This document shows positions 1 through 5,669 of a DNA stretch of 10,405 nucleotides, one piece after another. Position 1 is the stretch's first letter. Each line of letters starts with the position of its first letter. Origin of the DNA: Campylobacter sp. UBA1713 (GTDB lineage: Bacteria; Campylobacterota; Campylobacteria; Campylobacterales; Campylobacteraceae); the NCBI GenBank assembly GCA_002317305.1, contig DCIZ01000129.1, forward strand, positions 23,420 to 33,824, written 5' to 3'. A program made the translations under genes and the position numbers. Below the pieces are notes generated by a model. That model was not told the origin of the DNA and did no database searches. It saw only the letters and a program-made list of their open reading frames with translations.

Positions 1-33
1 TAAATGGTTTTTTAGAGGTGCCCTCAAATTTCA

Positions 34-74
34 GGGGATTCTTCGGGTCGCTTGCACCCCTTGCGAATGACGGC
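34..74 (-). repeat. Intergenic REP-like repeat, copy A
   Basis: Read on the minus strand, this stretch starts GCCGTCATTC and ends CGACCCGAAGAATCCCC. Apart from the middle it matches the copy at 10260-10298 on the plus strand. The outer parts are partly self-complementary (ATTC against GAAT), so it could fold as an imperfect hairpin. It lies between the stop codon of the GHKL-nuclease gene and the window edge. From memory, related intergenic repeats of the form TCATTCTGAG...GAAGAATC occur in many unrelated bacteria, usually in many copies. Its function here is unknown; it could be a 3' end or transcript-stabilising element, or a non-autonomous mobile repeat. Confidence 0.7.
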
Positions 75-115
75 GTTGTGCTTGTTTTTCGCATTTTACG
101 AAAATTTGATTTTGC

Positions 116-1999
116 CTATCGCACTTTTTCTGTGTGTTGTTTTATACTCTCTTTTAGTATTTTTAGAAAAATATCGTTTCGTTTTTTTGCATCTTTAAAC
201 AAAGCATCAAAGGACATCAGTGTCATAAAAACTGGCTGTTTTTCGCCGAATTCTTTTTTATTTTTATCCATAGGAAATAGTTCTCTATTTATGTAAAAAG
301 CTTCTCCATTAGAATACAAAGGATTCCAATCCTCGCGCATTTCCAATCTCAACTCATCGTCAAATTCAACAATGCCAAAAAACCACAATCTTTGAATTTT
401 GTTTGGATATAACCCAAGCAACCGTCTTGCTCTTTGTTTTAGCTGACTGACAATTCTTGTATTGTCCAAATATCCAAGATTTTTGCGTTTTAGCTCAACT
501 ACTACAACATCAACCGGACATGTAGAGTTGTTGATATCATCAGAAAAAACAAACGCAATATCTGGTCTTAGATCATCGCTTTTTAACTCATTTTCTTCGG
601 AAATTTTAGATATAAGTTCAGATATATTTTTATCGCTCAGCACATACTGGTAGCTCATGTATTTGTCGTCAAGTATCCACGCGTTGTTGTTGTAAATGTC
701 TCCGACTAGACTATTTGCCGAAAAACTTTTCTGCATAGGAACGATGATATCGTGAATTTTTGCCTCTTTTTCGTTTGCTGTTACACTTTGTAGTTTTTCT
801 ATTATGATATTTCTATACAAAATGTATTCTGTTAGCGTTCTTGTGGCGTGGTCAAAAGATATCCTATACTCCTCTTCGCCGAGTTTTTCAGCACCTAAAA
901 CCCTTTTTTGCTCGTCAAAAAATTTCGCCTGCGCCTCTTCTAACGCTTTGTTTTCGTCTATCAAACAAATTTGGTTTTTATCAAAATATCCTTCCAAATG
1001 CGGGTATCTCTCTCTCAGATTTTCGGCGATTTGTTTATTTTTTTTAGATATTTCTGGAAATTTCTCGTTCAAAATTTCGGAAATTTTCTCCATAAACAAC
1101 TTTTCTACCTCCTTTCGCTCGCCTTCGCTTAGAGTAGTTTTTTGCCTCGCTTCATCGCTTTTTGTGTCAAAAAATTCGGATTTTAGCAAAAAAATGCCGT
1201 TGATTTTTGGTGGTATTTTTACGTTTTTAACTATGTCTAGTTTGATCGCGCGTCCATCTATGCAAACGGCAGTGTAGAGTTTGTTTTTTGAATTTGTGCT
1301 TTCATCTACGCTGTAAAACACTTTCATCTCTCCAAACAAATTTGTCTCAACTTGACCGTTTTGCATCTGTGGCAAATCTTTTGGCGTTATCGTAACATTT
1401 TCATTATGAAACTCTTTGCCTGCTTCGCCTTTTTTTGTTTTTGTAACTATTTGAATGCAAAAATCTTCGTTATTTTCTCGTTTTACAAGAAAACTTGGCA
1501 TAAAATGTTCCAGTAAATACTCTTTTACAGATGAGGCTTTGATGTCATCATAGCTGTTTAGTTTTTTATTTGAAAAGTGGCTAAACGTTAGCAAAGTGTA
1601 GTTTTTTTCGCTGTTTTGTAACTCTTCGTTGCTAAAATTACTTCCGTCAAATTTTTCGTCAAAAACAAATTCTCTTTTTCGATTCGTCTCATACACGCTT
1701 TCAACTCTCACTTTTTGAAAATAGTGCAGATATATCAAACGCCCAAGCCCTTTGTGATGTTTGTCTTTTGTTTTTAATAGAGACGAAAATTTGTCAAAAT
1801 TCTCATCTGTAAAGCCAGCACCATCGTCTTTTATGGTGAGTTTTAGGCTGTTAGTTTCAACAAACGAATTTGTTTCGATTCGAATTTCTATATTTTTTGC
1901 ACCAGCATCAAAGGCGTTTGCTACCGCTTCTGAATATATCATGTTAAAATTTGGCGTAGAGAAAAAACGCTCTATTGCCTCTTTGATTCCCACTTTCAT
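116..1999 (-). CDS. GHKL (Hsp90-like) ATPase fused to a PD-(D/E)XK nuclease-like domain
   Basis: I do not recognise this as a named gene; the domain reading comes from motifs. The N-terminus (about residues 5-175) is a GHKL ATPase. The N-box is SEAVANAFDAGA, with E24, N28 and D31. The G1 box is DDGAGF at 58-63, with the ATP-contacting D59 and the GxGxF-like G60/G62. The G2 lid is KGLGRLI at 83-89. A middle transducer-like part follows, including a strand with CIDGRAIK near 246-253 and an F-F-D-T-K-S-D-E-A-R stretch at 276-285. Residues 290-400 are helical and charged. The C-terminus (about 430-545) has the PD-(D/E)XK signature: RPDIAFV (D480), VVVVELKRK (E502, K504) and, after a short helix, Q519. 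No signal peptide or TM segment is seen, so the protein is probably cytoplasmic. This domain pairing resembles MORC/MutL-like ATPases found near restriction and defence genes, but no methylase or second subunit lies in the window. The ATG has an AAAGG about six bases upstream and follows the FUSC gene by 61 bases. Two sampled lines are 28-30% GC against 47-52% in neighbours, which suggests acquisition by transfer. Domain calls are fairly secure; a defence role is inference. Confidence 0.88.
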   Translation of the reverse strand: MKVGIKEAIERFFSTPNFNMIYSEAVANAFDAGAKNIEIRIETNSFVETNSLKLTIKDDGAGFTDENFDKFSSLLKTKDKHHKGLGRLIYLHYFQKVRVESVYETNRKREFVFDEKFDGSNFSNEELQNSEKNYTLLTFSHFSNKKLNSYDDIKASSVKEYLLEHFMPSFLVKRENNEDFCIQIVTKTKKGEAGKEFHNENVTITPKDLPQMQNGQVETNLFGEMKVFYSVDESTNSKNKLYTAVCIDGRAIKLDIVKNVKIPPKINGIFLLKSEFFDTKSDEARQKTTLSEGERKEVEKLFMEKISEILNEKFPEISKKNKQIAENLRERYPHLEGYFDKNQICLIDENKALEEAQAKFFDEQKRVLGAEKLGEEEYRISFDHATRTLTEYILYRNIIIEKLQSVTANEKEAKIHDIIVPMQKSFSANSLVGDIYNNNAWILDDKYMSYQYVLSDKNISELISKISEENELKSDDLRPDIAFVFSDDINNSTCPVDVVVVELKRKNLGYLDNTRIVSQLKQRARRLLGLYPNKIQRLWFFGIVEFDDELRLEMREDWNPLYSNGEAFYINRELFPMDKNKKEFGEKQPVFMTLMSFDALFKDAKKRNDIFLKILKESIKQHTEKVR

Positions 2000-2060
2000 C
2001 TTTTGCCTTTCAAATTTTGTTTTTTTGATTTTAGCTTAAATTTGCTTAACAGATGTTAAA

Positions 2061-3974
2061 TCACACCGCGTCATAAATTTTTCTTTGTTCATTTGCGATG
2101 CGGCGAAGGATGTAGAGTAGCTTTTCATCTTTGCTAAACCACTTGTCTTCGAGGTCGTCGTAGAAGTAGTTTGGCAGTTTGTCTATCTTTTTCTTTATCA
2201 TCTCAAAGCGTGTTATGATGATCTTTGTGTCGTTTAGAAAGTCGCTTTCGCCTCTAATGGCACGAATTTTTGTGTAGTCGCGCAAATTTGAGATGAGTAA
2301 ATTTGTCTCGTGAAGGCTTTTAAAAAGCGTAAGCGAGCGGCGAAGTGCGGCGATGCCACGTTTGTCGCTTTGGCGAATGGCGAGTTTGTATTCTTGCAAA
2401 GCGCCGATGGCGTCTTTTTCGACTTTTACGAAGCTTTTAAAAAGCATGAGTTCGCTTACCAAATTTAGCGTTTTTGTGAATTTGGCTTTTAAAATGAGGC
2501 GATTCGAGTGGTTTTTAAAGGCAAAACTCAAAGCAAATGCTATTAAAAATCCAGCCAAAATATCGACAACTCTTAGTAAAACCAGCTCAACAAAGTTGTG
2601 TTGCATGAGGTAAAAGATCATGACAAATGCTGTCATAAATGCTACAGAAAAGTAAAAAACCGGAAAGAGTTTTAGGTAAAACGCCAAAAATATAAACGCC
2701 AAAAGCACGACAAAATACGCCAAAGCCAAATTTTTCAGTCCAAAGACGAGCATGAGCCCGAAAAAAAGCCCGACTATGTTGCCTTTTATCTGGTCGATGC
2801 CGTTTAGTAGCGTGAGGTAGGCGCTGTTTTTTGTGATGGTCAAAACGCCGATGGCTATCCAAACGCCGTGGTCTATTTTTGTAACGAGTGCTATGAAAAT
2901 GGCTAGCGTTACGCTTGTGGCGATGCGAAGCGATGAGAGTGCGCTTTCGCCTTTGAGGCTGAAATTTTTGACGAATTTGTAGAAACTTTTTGGCGGTTTG
3001 CTTTGGAGATTTAGCTTGTCTTCGCCGCCTTCTTTTATGAGCCTAAATTTGTCATAAGCTACTTTTAAGCTTGAGGCAAAAAGTGTCCACTGCGTCTCTT
3101 GCACGCACAAAAAAGCCTCGTTTTTTAGCTCTACTTCGCCACCGACAAAGATCTTTTTTAGCTCTTTTAAGTTTTGTGTAAGCTCGCAAAATACACGCTC
3201 TACGAGATCTTTGTCTTTGACTTTGTGTTGGTAGCTTTTTAGCGAGATGAGCGCGTGAAAAATGTCTTCTAGTTTGTAGAGGTAGAAGATGGATTTTGAG
3301 TGGTAGATGATGGTTTGGGCGTCTTTGATGGTCGAGCTTCTGTGTTCAAAGATGGCTTTAAATTCATTTATGTGTTTGTGAGTCGTCTCGGCGGCTTTGT
3401 CAAAGTCCTTGCCTTCTTTTATCTCTTCGCTCATTTTTATGAGATCGCTGAGTAAAAGCGTGTGAATTTTGGCGGTAAATTTGCCATATTTACCAAAACG
3501 TGCCAGCCTGAAAAATGTCGCCAAAAATCCGCCTATGACAAAGCCAAAAATGGCGTCTGTGAGGACGAGTTCGGGCAGGCTGGTGAGCATAATGAGCGTA
3601 ACCGTGCCGCACATGGTGGTGGCGTGGAGGATTTTGTAGAAATTTGCGCTAAAAGCGTTTATGGCTTGCACGCAAAAGAGCCACAAAAACGTGGGCACTA
3701 AGATGAGAAACGCCACAGAGTAGGTCGCTTTTACAAAGATGATGGCGAGCGAGCCGAGTGCGATGTAGGCTAAAAGTAGGGCGAATTTGTGGCGAGTCGT
3801 GCCGTCAAGCGAGTCGATGAAAAATATGCAAATGACGGCGTTTGCGGCGTAAACTGCGCCAGTTAGAGTGCCAAAGATGTAGCCCAAAAATACGGCTAAT
3901 ATAAAGGTGATGGTCGCTTTTAGCGCAAAGGTCAAGCCAAATTTGGCAGGGTCGTATCGTTTTATGAAACTCAT
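2061..3974 (-). CDS. FUSC-family (AaeB/YccS-like) inner-membrane protein
   Basis: A 637-residue membrane protein with the two-block layout of the FUSC/aromatic-acid exporter group. About six hydrophobic segments lie at 13-158 and six more at 348-487. They are separated by a cytoplasmic helical region (about 160-345) and followed by a charged C-terminal helical tail (490-637). The second block starts SSLRIATSVTLAIFIAL and continues with HGVWIAIGVLTITKN (369-383) and IDQIKGNIVGLFFGL (393-407). This is the usual FUSC pattern of W-x-x-I-G-V-L-T followed by a basic/polar turn and a glycine-rich helix. Known relatives export hydroxylated aromatic acids or are of unknown substrate; the substrate here cannot be read from the sequence. 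The start ATG has only a weak purine tract (AAAGAGAA) upstream, in an A/C-rich leader. It lies 115 bases downstream of the FtsL-like gene and 61 bases upstream of the GHKL-nuclease gene, all on the same strand, so shared transcription is possible. A link to division or to defence is not implied by the family. Confidence 0.88.
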   Translation of the reverse strand: MSFIKRYDPAKFGLTFALKATITFILAVFLGYIFGTLTGAVYAANAVICIFFIDSLDGTTRHKFALLLAYIALGSLAIIFVKATYSVAFLILVPTFLWLFCVQAINAFSANFYKILHATTMCGTVTLIMLTSLPELVLTDAIFGFVIGGFLATFFRLARFGKYGKFTAKIHTLLLSDLIKMSEEIKEGKDFDKAAETTHKHINEFKAIFEHRSSTIKDAQTIIYHSKSIFYLYKLEDIFHALISLKSYQHKVKDKDLVERVFCELTQNLKELKKIFVGGEVELKNEAFLCVQETQWTLFASSLKVAYDKFRLIKEGGEDKLNLQSKPPKSFYKFVKNFSLKGESALSSLRIATSVTLAIFIALVTKIDHGVWIAIGVLTITKNSAYLTLLNGIDQIKGNIVGLFFGLMLVFGLKNLALAYFVVLLAFIFLAFYLKLFPVFYFSVAFMTAFVMIFYLMQHNFVELVLLRVVDILAGFLIAFALSFAFKNHSNRLILKAKFTKTLNLVSELMLFKSFVKVEKDAIGALQEYKLAIRQSDKRGIAALRRSLTLFKSLHETNLLISNLRDYTKIRAIRGESDFLNDTKIIITRFEMIKKKIDKLPNYFYDDLEDKWFSKDEKLLYILRRIANEQRKIYDAV

Positions 3975-4089
3975 TTGGTGTTCTCTTTCTTTTTTGTGTT
4001 TGTGTGTTTTTTTGTGTGCGGTTGTTTAGATGTTTGGCAAATTTAGTCTTCGTCATGAAGGCAGGAAATTTTTGCTATTTTGCCAAATT

Positions 4090-4308
4090 TTAATACTTCG
4101 TTACTTGGTTTTTGTAGCGTTCTATTTGGAGCATCGCGTGAAACTGCTTGTTTTCGGCGATGAGCAAATTTAGGCGGTTTTTTAGAGAATTTATCTGCAA
4201 ACTCGTGTAGTAAATTTGGCTCGTGATGTAAATTTTTGAGCCAAAAACCGCGACTAAAATGATGACTAAAACGTAGATAGACAGCAAATTCTTAAGTGTC
4301 AAATTCAT
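4090..4308 (-). CDS. FtsL-like small bitopic division protein
   Basis: A 72-residue protein with the FtsL/DivIC shape: a short basic-polar N-terminus, one TM segment (about residues 8-28), then an extracytoplasmic coiled coil. Heptad positions are regular: I32, I39, L46, N53 and L60 at one core position, and L42, L49 and F56 at the other. It lies 58 bases downstream of rsmH on the same strand, where ftsL sits in the division/cell-wall cluster of many bacteria (mraZ-rsmH-ftsL-ftsI). FtsL works with FtsB and FtsQ to activate the septal synthase FtsW-FtsI. FtsL sequences diverge strongly, so position and architecture carry the call. At 72 residues it is shorter than E. coli FtsL (about 120), lacking most of the periplasmic tail. 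The ATG is preceded by AAGGAAAAAAAG, a strong ribosome binding site almost identical to that of rsmH. It could instead be an FtsB/DivIC-type protein. The coding status is secure; the exact name is inferred. Confidence 0.8.
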   Translation of the reverse strand: MNLTLKNLLSIYVLVIILVAVFGSKIYITSQIYYTSLQINSLKNRLNLLIAENKQFHAMLQIERYKNQVTKY

Positions 4309-4366
4309 CTTTTTTTCCTTTTTAAATTTTTGTTTTTTGCACTATTTTCTCTTATTGGTCTCATTT

Positions 4367-5512
4367 TTAGACAAAATTTTCGCCGTTTCTCTCTATGTAA
4401 AAGGCGCGAAGTTTGGCTGAACTGGCTCGTGGGTTTGTAGCGATCTCATCAGCCGATGCAACAAGCGGTTTTTTTGTGATGACTCTACCGATGGCGTGGT
4501 TTTTGCCACACTCACAGCGAGCCGCTTCTGGCGGGCAGATGCACGGCTTTTCCCACGAGCGAAAGGCGTTTTTTACGATGCCATCTTCTATGGAGTGAAA
4601 GGCTATGACAGCGACTATACAGCGGTCTATTTCGCTATTTTTTATGGCGTTTAAAAGTGAGCGAATTTGTGCTAGTTCGCCGTTTACTTCTATGCGAATC
4701 GCCTGAAAAACGAGTGTAGAGAGACGCACATTTCGCCCATGAAGTCTCTCTTCGCCAAAGAGGCTAGCCAACTCTTTTGCACTTGTGATGGCGTTTTTGT
4801 TGCGGTGTGAGACGATTCTGTGGGCGAGTTTTTCGGCGTTTGGGAGCTCGCCAAATTCACGTAAAATGCGTGTTAGCTCTGTGTGCGAATATGAATTTAC
4901 CACAGCTTTTGCATCTAGGCTTTGCGTGGTGTCCATTCGCATGTCTAGCACGCCAGAAGTCAGCGAAAAGCCACGCTCATCGCAGTCTAGGTGAAGTGAG
5001 CTAACGCCGATGTCGGCTAAAATTCCGCGAAGGCTGGTGCGTTCTGTGGCGGTGAGTTTTTCTAGCACGCTGGCAAAGTCGCTTTTTATGAGCTTTACGC
5101 GCTCGTTTTTTGCGTTGAAAAACTGGCGACAAAAGTTAAGTGCCGTCTCGTCTCTGTCGCAACCGATGAGCCTTAAATTTGGGTTTTGTGCGAGTGCGCT
5201 GGTGTGTCCGCCGTAGCCCAAAGTACAGTCGAGAAATGTTTTTTGGTCGTTTGAAAGCTCTGAAACGTCTGAAACGTCTGAAACGTCTAGTAAATTTGTC
5301 TCTTTTGTAGAAAATTTGCCACTTTTTGCGTTTTTTGTGCCGTCAAACATATCCACACTTGTGTCCACATTTTGTGCGTTAGAGGCGGCTTTTTTTGTGT
5401 CCACGCTTTTTGTTTTTTGTGCGTTTTGGTTAGGCGATGAAATTTCGCCTATGAGGTCGGCAAAGATATATTTTACTTCGTTTAGCAAAACTGGAACATG
5501 CGGAGATTTCAC
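4367..5512 (-). CDS. rsmH: 16S rRNA (cytosine1402-N4)-methyltransferase RsmH (MraW)
   Basis: RsmH methylates N4 of C1402 in the decoding centre of 16S rRNA using S-adenosylmethionine. Family motifs appear in order: HVPVLLNEV (5-13), FLDCTLGYGGHTSAL (93-107, SAM-binding loop), GCDRDETAL (117-125), ILADIGVSSLHLD (164-176), LDMRMD (189-194), then VFQAIRIEVNGEL. These are followed by AFHSIEDGIVK (304-314), a cysteine group C324/C326/C333/C335, and NPRASSAKLRAF (360-371). At 381 residues it is longer than the usual 300-315. The excess is a low-complexity polar insert at about residues 22-90, between the N-terminal motif and the SAM loop, partly encoded by a 9-base tandem repeat. The start is GTG at 5512, with AAAGGA seven bases upstream; no ATG is available before the HVPVLLNEV motif. 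It is the first gene of the leftward unit and heads an FtsL-like gene, as in division clusters. No mraZ precedes it here. Confidence 0.97.
   Translation of the reverse strand: MKSPHVPVLLNEVKYIFADLIGEISSPNQNAQKTKSVDTKKAASNAQNVDTSVDMFDGTKNAKSGKFSTKETNLLDVSDVSDVSELSNDQKTFLDCTLGYGGHTSALAQNPNLRLIGCDRDETALNFCRQFFNAKNERVKLIKSDFASVLEKLTATERTSLRGILADIGVSSLHLDCDERGFSLTSGVLDMRMDTTQSLDAKAVVNSYSHTELTRILREFGELPNAEKLAHRIVSHRNKNAITSAKELASLFGEERLHGRNVRLSTLVFQAIRIEVNGELAQIRSLLNAIKNSEIDRCIVAVIAFHSIEDGIVKNAFRSWEKPCICPPEAARCECGKNHAIGRVITKKPLVASADEIATNPRASSAKLRAFYIERNGENFV
5259..5288. repeat. 9-base tandem repeat inside rsmH
   Basis: The unit TCTGAAACG is present three times without error, followed by TCT. In the rsmH frame it encodes Asp-Val-Ser repeats (DVSDVSDVS, residues 76-84). 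The unit is a multiple of three, so gain or loss of copies would change insert length without a frameshift. Confidence 0.9.
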
Positions 5513-5553
5513 CTTTTTTCCTTTGTATTTAAAGTCGTCATAAACTCTTTTTT

Positions 5554-5562
5554 ATTGTAGCA
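5554..5562 (-). promoter_or_regulatory. Extended -10 promoter for rsmH
   Basis: On the minus strand the sequence reads TGCTACAAT, an extended -10 (TGn plus TACAAT). It lies about 40 bases before the GTG start of rsmH. Upstream is AT-rich with T-tracts rather than a clear -35, which is typical of the Campylobacter housekeeping sigma factor. Transcription would start near 5547 and leave a leader of about 35 bases. Confidence 0.6.
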
Positions 5563-5600
5563 TAGGTTTTGTAAATTTAAGCTAAATTAAAATTTAGTTT

Positions 5601-5609
5601 TGCTAGAAT
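5601..5609 (+). promoter_or_regulatory. Extended -10 promoter for the PpiD-like/ftsA/ftsZ operon
   Basis: The sequence reads TGCTAGAAT, an extended -10 with an AT-rich upstream region and no clear -35. It is a near mirror of the rsmH promoter about 40 bases away on the other strand. A transcript would start near 5616 and run about 55 bases to the ATG at 5670. It is the only promoter-like site I see ahead of the three genes, although internal promoters within the first CDS cannot be excluded. Confidence 0.55.
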
Positions 5610-5619
5610 CGTGATTCTA
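5604..5619. promoter_or_regulatory. Perfect 7-2-7 palindrome over the division-operon promoter
   Basis: TAGAATCGTGATTCTA is a perfect inverted repeat with two central bases. It covers the -10 hexamer and the expected transcription start of the plus-strand operon, the position of a repressor operator. It has the AGAATC/GATTCT flavour of Fur/PerR-like boxes, but its two-base centre does not match the classical 7-1-7 Fur layout. The binding protein is unknown. Confidence 0.45.
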
Positions 5620-5669
5620 ATACGATAGAAACACGGTTTTTTAAACAAGGATTTTTTAAAGGATTTTGG

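Noticed and set aside
86-104. TTTTCG / CGAAAA hairpin just after the GHKL-nuclease stop codon
   Set aside because: It has only six pairs, mostly A-T, with a seven-base loop and no strong U-tract, so it is too weak to call a terminator.
3805-4056. 83-residue minus-strand frame overlapping the start of the FUSC gene
   Set aside because: It is out of frame with the FUSC gene, very basic and Thr/Arg-rich, and lacks a Shine-Dalgarno site. The FUSC reading gives clear TM helices over the same DNA.
4033-4087. 9-bp inverted repeat TTTGGCAAA / TTTGCCAAA between the FtsL-like and FUSC genes
   Set aside because: The 37-base spacer and the very common CAAATTT-type words make a chance match likely, and no T-run follows on the transcribed strand in a terminator-like position.
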